Shown here piece by piece: positions 1-8,700 of a DNA stretch of 64,000 bases; position 1 is the first letter of the stretch; each line of letters starts with the position of its first letter. Under the pieces are notes generated by a model. The model saw nothing but the letters and a program-made list of their open reading frames with translations, was not told the origin of the DNA and made no database searches. The stretch is from positions 22,149 through 86,148 of the forward strand of contig NZ_CAKKLY010000017.1 of the NCBI RefSeq assembly GCF_918698095.1. Reading direction: 5' to 3'. Made by a program: the position numbers and the translations under genes. This stretch comes from Arthrobacter sp. Bi83 (GTDB lineage: Bacteria > Actinomycetota > Actinomycetes > Actinomycetales > Micrococcaceae).

Positions 1-2
1 GC

Positions 3-920
3 GGCATGCTCGAGGAACGCAAGTACCCCCGCGGCGAGGTCGTCGCTGTGCTCTCCGCCTCGGCCATCATGGGCGAAACCATTCCGCCGAGCATTGTGCT
101 CCTCATCCTTGGATCCATCACCACCATCTCCACCACCACCCTGTTCCTGGCCGGATTCGTTCCCGCAGCCTTCCTGGCCCTCGTGGTCATGGGTCTCGTA
201 TTCTTCCGGGCCCGCAAGCAGGGCGGCGTCGCCAGCCCCAAGGCCACCTGGCGCGCACGGGGATCGGCGACGTTCTTCGCCATTCCCACCCTCCTGCTCC
301 CTGTCGGCATGGTGGTCGGAATCCTGAGTGGCTTCGCGACACCCACCGAGGTGTCCTCTGTGGCCGTCGCCTACGCCTTCATCCTCGCCGCCGCCTACCG
401 GCGCGGCAGCAAGAAACTCCTAGGCGACACCCTGCGGGAAACGACAACGACGGCGGGCATGGTCCTGTTCATCATCGCCGCCGCGTCCCCGCTCGCCCAG
501 ACGCTTGCCCTCGCCGGCGTCTCCCAGCAGATCCATGACCTCATGTCCGGCCTTGGTGACTCACCCGTGCTGTTCATGCTGTTCACCGTTGTGCTGCTGA
601 TCATCATGGGCCAGCTGCTCGAGGGCCTTCCGGCGGTCCTGATCTTCGCGCCGCTGCTCCTGCCGATCGCTACCGACTTCGGCGTCAACCCGGTGCAGTA
701 CGCCATGGTGCTGATCATTTCCATGGGCATCGGCTCATTCGCCCCACCGGCGGGAGTCGGCTTCTACGTCGCCTGTGCAACCGCACACGAAACCGTGGAA
801 AAGAGCCTCAAACACTTCTGGCCCTACCTCATCGCGGTCTTCCTGGGGCTGCTTGTGCTTGCCGCCGTCCCGTGGTTCAGCACCTTCCTGCCCGCCCTCG
901 CCGGACTCATCCCCTTCTAA
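3..920 (+). CDS. dctM: TRAP transporter large permease (DctM), 5' end outside window
   Basis: The reading frame is open to the left edge of the window, so the gene is truncated there; the first ATG in the window (position 6) is internal. The visible 305 residues match the C-terminal three quarters of the roughly 425-residue DctM family: many hydrophobic segments, the GETIPPSIVLLILG region and the FAPPAGVGFY motif near the end. DctM is the large membrane subunit of TRAP transporters, which use an ion gradient to import carboxylates or sugar acids delivered by a periplasmic-type binding protein. The next gene starts 5 bases after the stop, so the two are probably co-transcribed, which suggests a hydroxy-acid or sugar-acid substrate. 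The small permease (DctQ) and binding protein (DctP) genes would lie to the left. Confidence 0.93.
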   Translation, partial: GMLEERKYPRGEVVAVLSASAIMGETIPPSIVLLILGSITTISTTTLFLAGFVPAAFLALVVMGLVFFRARKQGGVASPKATWRARGSATFFAIPTLLLPVGMVVGILSGFATPTEVSSVAVAYAFILAAAYRRGSKKLLGDTLRETTTTAGMVLFIIAAASPLAQTLALAGVSQQIHDLMSGLGDSPVLFMLFTVVLLIIMGQLLEGLPAVLIFAPLLLPIATDFGVNPVQYAMVLIISMGIGSFAPPAGVGFYVACATAHETVEKSLKHFWPYLIAVFLGLLVLAAVPWFSTFLPALAGLIPF

Positions 921-925
921 GCCAC

Positions 926-1849
926 ATGACGACACCGACCAACACCCAGAAGCAGTTGCCCGGCTTCCCGTTTTCCGTCTCGCTGTGCGGCACCGGGCCG
1001 ATGGGGGCACCGATCGCCCGGAACATCCTCAGCGGCGGCGTTCCGCTGACGCTCTGGAACCGCACGGCAGCCAAGGCCAGAGCCATTTCCGGCGGCAGGG
1101 TCGCCGGTTCCCCGGCGGACGCCGCCGCAGAGGTGGTACTCACAGTGTTGCCTGACCTGCCCCAGGTCGCGGCCCTCCTCCCCGGGGAGAACGGCCTGCT
1201 GGCCGGGTGGGAAGCTGCCGGAATCAGGAACCCGGTCCTGGTGGTTCACGGGACCGTGTCGCCGGTGGCAGTCGCAGAGTTTGCCGAGGATTGCCGGCGC
1301 GATTACGGACTGACCGTCCTCGACGCACCCCTCAGCGGCGGAACCATCGGGGCGGAGGAGGGGCGTCTGAGCACGATGGTCGGAGGCCCACCGGACGTCG
1401 TGGGCCGCCTTACGCCGCTCTTCGAGCTCTACAGTTCCACGGTGGTCCTGTTCGGCAAGACCGGCGCGGGGTCAACAGTGAAGGCGTGCAACCAGATCGT
1501 TGTCGCCGCCACTGTCACGGCCCTGGCCGAAGCGATGGCCCTGGCCGCCACCACCGGCCTTGACCTCCAGAAGGTGCAATCCATCCTGGCGGGCGGATTG
1601 GCCAACTCAGAGGTGCTCCGGCAAAAGGGAGGACGCTGGATCCACGCGGACTTTGAAGGCGGAGGATCCGCGAAAAACCAGCTCAAGGACCTCAGCTTCA
1701 TTGCGGAGATTGCGAAGGACGCCGGCCTGGAGCTGCCGCTCTCCACAAGCGTCCGGGATGCGTTCGAAGTCATGATCGCGGCAGGTGACGGCGACCTGGA
1801 CCATACTGGAATTTACCGGTCCATCCTCACCGAAAAGTCCCAAGCCTGA
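926..1849 (+). CDS. NAD(P)-dependent oxidoreductase, 3-hydroxyisobutyrate dehydrogenase family
   Basis: A 307-residue protein of the beta-hydroxyacid dehydrogenase family (3-hydroxyisobutyrate dehydrogenase, tartronate semialdehyde reductase GarR). Seen: the N-terminal dinucleotide-binding GTGPMG motif, the substrate-binding stretch DAPLSGGTIGAEEG, the catalytic-lysine region GSTVKACNQ and the later KNQLKDL stretch. I chose the ATG at 926, 5 bases after the TRAP permease stop, over an upstream start at 872 that would overlap the permease and add residues before the nucleotide-binding fold. As the last gene of a TRAP operon it probably reduces or oxidises a short hydroxy-acid taken up by that transporter; the exact substrate cannot be read from sequence. 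Confidence 0.9.
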   Translation: MTTPTNTQKQLPGFPFSVSLCGTGPMGAPIARNILSGGVPLTLWNRTAAKARAISGGRVAGSPADAAAEVVLTVLPDLPQVAALLPGENGLLAGWEAAGIRNPVLVVHGTVSPVAVAEFAEDCRRDYGLTVLDAPLSGGTIGAEEGRLSTMVGGPPDVVGRLTPLFELYSSTVVLFGKTGAGSTVKACNQIVVAATVTALAEAMALAATTGLDLQKVQSILAGGLANSEVLRQKGGRWIHADFEGGGSAKNQLKDLSFIAEIAKDAGLELPLSTSVRDAFEVMIAAGDGDLDHTGIYRSILTEKSQA

Positions 1850-1877
1850 CCCCGGTTCATCACGGACGGTCAGTAAC

Positions 1878-1933
1878 GCAAAACGCAAGCGAACGACGGC
1901 GGGACTTCCCGCCGTCGTTCGCTTGCGTTTTGC
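1878..1933 (+). terminator. Intrinsic terminator, perfect 27-bp hairpin of the ACGACGGCGGG family
   Basis: Left arm 1878-1904 and right arm 1907-1933 are perfectly complementary over 27 bases with a two-base loop, and T residues end the right arm and follow it. It lies 28 bases after the oxidoreductase stop. The centre is the ACGACGGCGGG core seen in seven other hairpins in this window; here the stem also includes the GCAAGCG flank. Confidence 0.9.
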
Positions 1934-2047
1934 CCCTTTATGGCGGTCTGAATAGCAGCCGTCAGGCGCCCTTGCAGCCTGGTCGCAACCTCTGGTCCCC
2001 TAGCGTGGGGGCAGGACGAAGACGTCTGATTTTCCAGAGGAGTAACC

Positions 2048-3571
2048 ATGACTGTTTATGTACAGCCCGGCCAAGAAGGATCCAAGGTCCAGTTCAAGGA
2101 CCGCTACGAGAACTGGATCGGCGGCGAATGGGTGGCTCCCACTACCGGCCAATACATCGAGAACGTCTCACCCGTGAACGGCAAGCAATTCACCGAGGTG
2201 GCCCGCGGCGCAGCAGCGGACGTAGAGCTGGCACTGGACGCAGCCCACAAGGCCGCCCCGGCGTGGGGCAAGGCTTCGGCCGCCGAACGCGCCGCTGTCC
2301 TGAACAAAATTGCCGACCGGATCGACGCGAACCTGGAGTTGCTGGCCGTTGCCGAAACCTGGGATAACGGCAAGCCGATCCGCGAAACCCTGAATGCGGA
2401 CATCCCCCTCGCCGCCGACCACTTCCGCTACTTCGCCTCCGCCGTCCGCGCCCAGGAAGGCGGGCTGTCACAGCTCGACGAGGACACCACCGCATACCAC
2501 TTCCACGAGCCCCTCGGGGTGGTGGGCCAGATCATCCCCTGGAACTTCCCCATCCTCATGGCCGTCTGGAAAATGGCGCCGGCCCTCGCTGCCGGCAACG
2601 CGGTTGTCCTCAAGCCCGCTTCGAATACGCCGGCTTCCATCCTGGTCCTCGCCGAACTCATCGCCGACCTGCTTCCCGCGGGACTTCTGAACATCGTCAA
2701 CGGATTCGGTGCGGAGGTGGGTAAACCGCTGGCGTCCAGCCCGCGGATCCGCAAGATCGCCTTCACCGGGGAGACCACCACCGGCCGGCTGATCAGCCAG
2801 TACGCCAGCGCCAACCTGATCCCGGTCACGCTGGAGCTGGGCGGCAAAAGCCCCAACATCTTCTTCAACGACGTCGCCGAGTCCAATGACGCTTTCTACG
2901 ACAAGGCGCTCGAGGGGTTCACCCTGTACGCGTTCAACCAGGGTGAAGTCTGCAGCAGTCCCTCCCGCGCGCTGGTTCAGGAAGGCATCTACGACTCCTT
3001 CATGGCCGACGCCGTGGCCCGGACCCAGAAGATCATCCAGGGCAACCCGCTGGACACCGAAACCCAGATCGGCGCCCAGGCCTCGACAGGCCAGATGGAG
3101 AAAATCCTTTCCTACATCGACATCGGAAAGCAGGAGGGCGCCAAGGTCCTCGCCGGCGGGAACCAGACGGAACTCGACGGTGACCTGGCCGGCGGCTTCT
3201 ACGTCCAGCCCACCATCTTCGAAGGCCACAACAAAATGCGGATCTTCCAGGAGGAAATCTTCGGCCCCGTCGTTTCCGTGACACGCTTCAGCGACTACAA
3301 CGACGCCATGGGCATCGCCAACGACACCCTCTACGGGCTCGGCGCCGGCGTCTGGTCCCGCAACGGCAACGTCGCCTACCGCGCCGGCCGCGAGATCCAG
3401 GCCGGCCGCGTGTGGGTCAACGACTACCACGCCTACCCGGCCGGCGCCGCGTTCGGCGGCTACAAGTCCTCCGGCATCGGACGTGAAAACCACGCCATGA
3501 TGCTGGACCACTACCAGCAGACCAAGAACCTCCTGGTCAGCCACTCCGAGAACAAACTCGGGTTCTTCTAG
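2048..3571 (+). CDS. NAD-dependent aldehyde dehydrogenase
   Basis: A 507-residue member of the aldehyde dehydrogenase superfamily, the usual length for the ExaC/AldA-like acetaldehyde dehydrogenases of actinobacteria. Seen: IIPWNFP in the cofactor domain, LELGGKSPN carrying the general-base glutamate, and the nucleophile cysteine in [10 protein letters not shown]. It oxidises an aldehyde to the acid with reduction of NAD. The start is supported by AGAGGAGTAACC directly before the ATG. It follows a strong terminator, so it has its own promoter. The adenylate kinase gene starts about 55 bases downstream on the same strand and may share its transcript. The substrate (acetaldehyde or another alcohol-derived aldehyde) is inferred from the family only. 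Confidence 0.95.
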   Translation: MTVYVQPGQEGSKVQFKDRYENWIGGEWVAPTTGQYIENVSPVNGKQFTEVARGAAADVELALDAAHKAAPAWGKASAAERAAVLNKIADRIDANLELLAVAETWDNGKPIRETLNADIPLAADHFRYFASAVRAQEGGLSQLDEDTTAYHFHEPLGVVGQIIPWNFPILMAVWKMAPALAAGNAVVLKPASNTPASILVLAELIADLLPAGLLNIVNGFGAEVGKPLASSPRIRKIAFTGETTTGRLISQYASANLIPVTLELGGKSPNIFFNDVAESNDAFYDKALEGFTLYAFNQGEVCSSPSRALVQEGIYDSFMADAVARTQKIIQGNPLDTETQIGAQASTGQMEKILSYIDIGKQEGAKVLAGGNQTELDGDLAGGFYVQPTIFEGHNKMRIFQEEIFGPVVSVTRFSDYNDAMGIANDTLYGLGAGVWSRNGNVAYRAGREIQAGRVWVNDYHAYPAGAAFGGYKSSGIGRENHAMMLDHYQQTKNLLVSHSENKLGFF

Positions 3572-3625
3572 ACCTGCTTCAGGACCAAACACAAGTTTTC
3601 ACCGGCACCACGAAGGGTTACTTGA

Positions 3626-4222
3626 ATGACGAGAATGCTGATTATTGGCCCGCCCGGCTCGGGCAAAGGAACGCAGGCGGAACGGATCTCGGAACGCCTC
3701 GGCGTTGTTGCGATCTCAACCGGCGACATCTTCCGCGCCAACGTCAAAGGGGAGACGCCCCTCGGCGTTGAGGCCAGGAAGTACATGGACAACGGGGATT
3801 TCGTTCCGGACAGCGTCACCAACGAGATGGTGCGCAGCCGTCTCAGCCAGGATGACGTCGGCCACGGCTTCCTCCTTGACGGCTACCCCCGCACGACAGC
3901 GCAGGTGGGCTACCTTGACTCGATCCTCGCCATCAGCGGGCACAAACTGGACGTCGTCCTGCAGCTGACGGCTGACGACGGGGAACTGGTCACCCGCCTG
4001 CTGGGCCGTGCCAAGGAAACCGGCCGCAGCGACGACACCGAAGCCGTGATCCGGCACCGGCTGGACCTGTACCACGGGCAGACCGAAGCGGTGGTGGCGA
4101 AGTATGTGGAGCGCGGCATCCTGACACAGGTTGACGGCCTCGGCCGGATCGACGAAGTAACCGACAGGGTCATGAGCACTATTGATAATCCTTTGAGGAT
4201 TTCCGTCGTCAGTGGATCTTAG
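3626..4222 (+). CDS. adk: Adenylate kinase, short form (probable second copy)
   Basis: A 198-residue nucleoside monophosphate kinase. Seen: the P-loop GPPGSGKGTQ at residues 8-17, the STGDIFR AMP-binding region, GFLLDGYPRT, and a short LID segment without the zinc-binding cysteines. It interconverts ATP plus AMP with two ADP. The housekeeping adk of this group normally sits between secY and map in the ribosomal protein region, so this copy next to an aldehyde dehydrogenase is probably a paralogue. The start ATG is preceded by GAAGGG. AMP produced by acyl-CoA synthetase chemistry downstream of aldehyde oxidation would be a sensible substrate, but that link is inference. Confidence 0.88.
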   Translation: MTRMLIIGPPGSGKGTQAERISERLGVVAISTGDIFRANVKGETPLGVEARKYMDNGDFVPDSVTNEMVRSRLSQDDVGHGFLLDGYPRTTAQVGYLDSILAISGHKLDVVLQLTADDGELVTRLLGRAKETGRSDDTEAVIRHRLDLYHGQTEAVVAKYVERGILTQVDGLGRIDEVTDRVMSTIDNPLRISVVSGS

Positions 4223-4287
4223 TCCCGCGTCGCCGTCGCCCGCCGGACGTGTTACGGCCCAGCGGGGCGATCTTGCGCCGGCTGCTT

Positions 4288-4929
4288 CTACTTGGTGACC
4301 TGCAGCCCAGTGTCCCAGTTGAAGTCGGCGAACTCGGGGTTGGCCTGCATGGTCATGAGGACGAACTGGAATCCTTCGAGTTCGCGGGCGCGCTTGAGCG
4401 GGCCGACAACCAGGGGGCGCATGCCGCCGGCGCTGACGAAGCTGCTGACAGCAGCGTTGGCGTCGGCGTTGTCTCCGGAGACGAAGACATCCAGGGGCCG
4501 GCCGCCCGATACCCCGGCGACCAGGGTGCCGGCGAAGGTGGTGTTGAAGGCCTTGACCACGTTCGAGCTTGCCGGGACGAGCTTGGCAATTTCCTCGGCC
4601 GCGGAGGTGCCGGGCTCGACCACCAGGGAGTCAAAGGTTTCGAAGTTCACCGGGTTGGTGATGTCCACGATGGTCTTGCCGGCCAGGGTGTGGCCTAAGG
4701 CGGTGACCACGGATTTTGCGGCCTCGAACGGGACGGCCAGGACCACGATGCTTCCCTGCGGAGCGTCCGCGGTGGTGCCGAAGGTGACGCCGGCGCCGAG
4801 TTCGCGGGCCAGTTCCTGCGCTTTGGCGGCGTCCTGCCCGAGGATCTCTACGCTCTGGCCTCCGGCCAGGGCGCGAGTGGCGATGCCTCGGGCCATGTTG
4901 CCGTTGCCGATGATGGTGATGTTCGTCAT
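4288..4929 (-). CDS. NADP-binding reductase of the F420-dependent NADP reductase-like family
   Basis: A 213-residue Rossmann protein beginning MTNITIIGNGNMARGIATRA, with the glycine-rich nucleotide motif at the extreme N terminus and IVDITNPVNF in the middle. Such proteins resemble coenzyme F420-dependent NADP oxidoreductase but many use NADPH alone. The start at 4929 is preferred because GGAAAGAAG lies just upstream and the fold starts immediately; an ATG 42 bases further upstream would add a short basic extension. The gene is transcribed away from a region holding two matching palindromes (4998-5015 and 5030-5047), so a regulator probably controls it. A related paralogue lies at 13372-14013. 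Confidence 0.85.
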   Translation of the reverse strand: MTNITIIGNGNMARGIATRALAGGQSVEILGQDAAKAQELARELGAGVTFGTTADAPQGSIVVLAVPFEAAKSVVTALGHTLAGKTIVDITNPVNFETFDSLVVEPGTSAAEEIAKLVPASSNVVKAFNTTFAGTLVAGVSGGRPLDVFVSGDNADANAAVSSFVSAGGMRPLVVGPLKRARELEGFQFVLMTMQANPEFADFNWDTGLQVTK

Positions 4930-4997
4930 GGTGGTCTTCTTTCCGAATATGCGGGCCAGGAGGGTTTTCATCAGATTCTGTTCTGCTGGAGGATCAA

Positions 4998-5047
4998 TAC
5001 TTGAAGCTACAACTAAATCTACATCCAGAAAGTTGAAGCGTCAAGTG
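4998..5047. promoter_or_regulatory. Paired operator palindromes upstream of the NADP-binding reductase
   Basis: Site 1, TACTTGAAGCTACAACTA (4998-5015), is a 14-of-18 palindrome. Site 2, AAGTTGAAGCGTCAAGTG (5030-5047), shares TTGAAGC, CAA and a T at the same positions. Centres are 32 bases apart, about three helical turns. The arrangement fits a dimeric MarR/HxlR-type repressor of the gene starting at 4929. The regulator is not identifiable in the window. Confidence 0.55.
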
Positions 5048-5202
5048 CCTTTGGAGCGGAGCCACATGCCGTCGTCTTGCGGTGGCATGTGAGCTTCTGG
5101 ATACAAAGCTGAAACGTTCAGTCGACGCCATGAAACAAGCTCTGGCTACGCTAATTCCTACTTGTAAAACGTGATCCGCGTGACGCATCGAAAGGAATAA
5201 CA

Positions 5203-5355
5203 ATGCTTCGGAGTAGCTTGAGCCTGTTTCTCAGTTCCCGCCAGAAAGATGGAAGCCGTCAATCCGGCGAAACCAGTGCTGTCGCTGAGTTCCCCCAGGG
5301 TCAGCTGACGTCCACCGCTTGGGAAGGCTGGTGGCACAACCCGGCACAAGCCTGA
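5203..5355 (+). CDS. Possible 50-residue small protein
   Basis: An ATG preceded by AAAGGAATAACA, a well-placed ribosome binding site, opens a 50-codon frame starting MLRSSLSLFL and ending with the tryptophan-rich WEGWWHNPAQA. I do not recognise it. In favour: the ribosome binding site and position ahead of another small gene. Against: third-position GC is visibly lower than in neighbouring genes and there is no family evidence. Confidence 0.35.
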   Translation: MLRSSLSLFLSSRQKDGSRQSGETSAVAEFPQGQLTSTAWEGWWHNPAQA

Positions 5356-5483
5356 CGAGGCCGTTAGGGCCATCCGCGCCTGGTCTGAGCCCGGCGGCTT
5401 ACCCTTCCATCCCGGTTATTATTTGGATATTTTCAGCGGCCCAGTAGGCTGACCGAAAACAGCCAGAGTCAAGGAAGGTGGAA

Positions 5484-5708
5484 ATGACCAGATTAAGCAG
5501 AGGTGTGGACGGTGTCCAGGTCCGGGAGGCCTTAAGCCGCGCGGAGCGGAAACTCCGATCCACCCGCCAGGCCTCCAGGACCGCATGGCTGATCGCCGGT
5601 ATCGTGGCCGCCGCCGTCACCGGATCGGTGATCGTGTGGCAGGTCCTGGACCGCAGCGGGGAACCTGAGGCGACTCCGGATCGAAAAGCCCCGACAGAGC
5701 ACATGTGA
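5484..5708 (+). CDS. Small single-pass membrane protein, unknown function
   Basis: A 74-residue protein with a charged N-terminal half (residues 1-32), one hydrophobic span (AWLIAGIVAAAVTGSVIVW) and a short acidic tail. The ATG at 5484 follows AAGGAAGG with five bases between; a GTG six bases upstream overlaps that site and is less likely. The charged region before the membrane span suggests a protein anchored with a cytoplasmic N terminus. The shared terminator directly follows. No function is recognisable. Confidence 0.7.
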   Translation: MTRLSRGVDGVQVREALSRAERKLRSTRQASRTAWLIAGIVAAAVTGSVIVWQVLDRSGEPEATPDRKAPTEHM

Positions 5709-5715
5709 CCAGACG

Positions 5716-5756
5716 CAAGAGAACGACGGCGGGAGGTTCCCGCCGTCGTTCTCTTG
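5716..5756. terminator. Bidirectional terminator hairpin, ACGACGGCGGG family
   Basis: Arms 5716-5734 and 5738-5756 pair over 19 bases with a three-base loop. It lies between the convergent ends of the small membrane protein gene and the giant peroxidase gene. The arms include the CAAGAG flank shared with other copies. Confidence 0.88.
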
Positions 5757-5778
5757 TGATGAGGCCCCTCGCTGGTGC

Positions 5779-8700
5779 CTAGAGGGCGGATCCCGTGGTG
5801 AACACCCACGTGCGGGTGACGAACGGGTTGCCCGCGAGGTCGCGGACGGCTCCTGTGCCGCCGGTTATCGTGACCCGGTACTGCGTGTTGGCCAGGAGGG
5901 TGGCGCCTGGGTTGATGGTCAGGGTTTGGTTCGCCGTGCTGAAGCCGAGAGCCGCCGTGACCCCTGCGCCGTTGGATACCCGGGTGACCGTCACTGTCGC
6001 CGCCGAGATGCCGGTGACGTTCTCACTGAACCGTGCCGTGATGTTGGCATTGCGGCGGGCCCCCGTGGCGTTGATGCCCGGAGTTACCGAAACCATTGTG
6101 GGTGCCGGTCCCGTAGTGAACTGCCACGACGTGAACGCGATCGTATTGCCGGCCGTGTCACGGATCGAGGACATCGATGCCGTGTAGGTACGGTCCGGCA
6201 GGAGGTTCCCGTTCGGATTCAGCGTCGCCGTCCGGGTGGCGTTGTTGTACGTCACTGCGGCGGGGATCGGGGTCGCCGAACCGTTGAGCCGCAGGACGAC
6301 AGTGCCGGTGCTGACATTTGCGACTGGTTCACTGAATGTCGCTGTCACGTTTCCGGACTGGCTGACCGAGCGGGCACCTGAGGCAGGTGTCCTGGCCGTC
6401 ACCGTCGGGGCCACAAACTCCGTGCGCGGCGTTGCCAGTGCGGACCGGGCGGAGGCCGGGCCGGTGCCCACGGAGTTGATCGCCGCAACATCAAAGGTGT
6501 AGCCGGTTGCATTGATCAGGGTTCCCATCACCGTGCTGGTGACGTTGGCAACCGTCGTCGTGCGCGTCGGCGTGGTGCTCGTGCCGACGTAGGTGCGTAC
6601 AACGTATCCGGTGACCGCAGAGGCATTGGCGACCGGCCCTGGCGCGGACCAGTTGACAGTGACCTGGGCGTTGCCCGGAGTGACGGCCCCCATGACCGGT
6701 GCTGCGGCGACTACCGCTGCACTGGGAGTCACGGCATTGGACAGAGCGGAGAAGGCACTCGTGCCGAGGTCGTTCGTTGCCGACACCTGGAACCGGAACG
6801 CGGCTCCGTTGGTCAGCCCGGTGACAACCAGGCTCGTTGCGCCGGCCGGTGCAGTGCGAAGGGCACCGACCTGGGCGCCGGCTGCGTCCACGACCTTCAC
6901 TGAGAAGCCGGTGGCAACGCCGCCAGCCCCGGGGGTGAAGTTGACCGTAGCCTGGCCCGCTCCTGCTGCTGCTGCCAGGCCGATGATCGGGGCCGCGGGG
7001 GCAACGGTGTCGGAGAAGACAAGCCGTTCGATGTTCCGCAGCGTATCCGTTCCATCGGCGCCGACGTTGTCGGTGACCGTGGTGGTTGACCCCGCCGAGC
7101 CAACGGTGCCGTCGCCGCCGGTGGTGGTAACGGTGTAGTTGGCCTGCGGTCCGGAGAAGACCGCGGAGTCGATGTTGCCTGCGGTGTCCGCCGCGGTTGG
7201 TGTGATGACCTCCCGGACGGCGACCAGGTTGCCCGGGTCGATGACACCGGCAGCGACGTCCGCTTCCAGGGTGTGGGTGTTGCCCGCCTGGTAGGTGTGC
7301 TCCATGAGGTCGGTGCTGCCGATTTCAGTGGCCGGGTCGGCCGGGTTGGTCCGCACGCTGATGCGTACCTGGACATACCGGTCACCGTCGATCACGTCGT
7401 TGGCACCGCGGCCTTCGATGCTGTCGCTGCCGAGGCCGCCGAGGAGGATGTTGCCGTCTCCCCAGACTGGTCCGTCGAGGGGGCAGGCCCCCATGGCGGA
7501 TGCCGCTTCCACCGGGGCGAGCGGGGTGCTCGGAGCGGGGAGGAGGTTACCGAGGCCGGCGATGCGGTCGATGCCCGTCTGGTCGAGGACGTCGCAGCCG
7601 CTAAAGCCTGCGCCGCCCACGGCACTGGGCACTACGTCGTCGCCCTTGATGACATCGTTGAACGCCGAACCGGAGTTTGCTTCCGTTTCCTGCCAGCGGT
7701 CGCGGTTGACCACCAGCTGGAGGGGGACGCCCGCCAGGTTCTGGTTGATCTTCATGTCATCGTTGGCCCCGACGGTGTCGTACTGGTGAATCGCCCAGTC
7801 GAATCCCGCGGCGCCGGCGAACCGGTCAATAGCGGCGTTGGCGGCCATGACGTCGTCGCCGCCTTCAGCGTCGTAGTCGTTTTCGCCCACCTGGCCCACC
7901 ATGATGTCATTGCCCGGTTTGGTCTGGGCAGGGTCGTCGAAGAACGGTGCGCCGTGGTCGCCCTGGAGCAGGTCCTGGCCTGAGCCGCCCTGGATCCAGT
8001 CGTCCCCGCCGTCGCCGAACACGGCGTCTGCACCGTCACCGGCCCGCACGAAGTCGTTGCCGGGTCCGGCGAACGTCTCATTGTCGTTGGCTCCGCCATT
8101 CATGAAGTCCTGGCCGTCGCCGCCCATCATGATGTCGTCGCCGATGCCGGCGTTCGTGTAGTCGTTGCCGGGACCGCCCTTGAGGACGTCGGCGCCGGAC
8201 AGGTCCGTGATGCGGTCATTGCCGTCGCCGCCCAAGGCAACGTCATCACCGCCCTGGCCCTCAATGACGTCATTGCCTGCGTTGCCCCAGATCGTGTCGT
8301 TGTCGTTGCCGCCTGCTACCCGGTCCGCCGCGGCGGTGCCGTTGTAGACCGACTGGCCGTTGATGCCGGACGGATCGACGGTGTTCTTTTCCTGGTACTG
8401 GATGGTGCCGTCCGGCTTGCGCAGGAGCAGCAGGTTTTCATTGCAGTCAGGGGTGGAAGGATCGTCAGCGACAGAGGGTCCGGAAGCGAGGTAGCCCTCC
8501 GGAGTGCCGGCGAGGTTGCTCAGCTGGAACTTGCAGTCGGCCGTCGCGAAGACGTCGGCTTTCAGCGTGTTCGTGCCGTCGGTGTTGCGCATGATCATCT
8601 CGGCGAAGCTGTTTCCTTCGAGCTGGGTGCGCAGGTTCATGCCGGGCGTGCGGGCCAGGTAGTACAGCCGGTCGCCGTTCTGGAGATCGGTGAGCTGGTT

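Larger units (their letters stand above)
4930..5483. other. Mostly non-coding stretch between divergent genes
   Basis: These 554 bases hold the paired operator palindromes described separately and one possible 50-codon gene at 5203-5355. I see no other credible coding sequence: the longer reading frames here have poor codon use and no ribosome binding site. Confidence 0.6.

Noticed and set aside
2468..3592. Minus-strand 374-residue open frame opposite the aldehyde dehydrogenase
   Set aside because: It mirrors the catalytic domain of a clearly identified enzyme and shows no motifs of its own.
5158..5373. Minus-strand 71-residue open frame
   Set aside because: No ribosome binding site and unlikely composition; the plus-strand 50-codon frame at 5203 has better signals.
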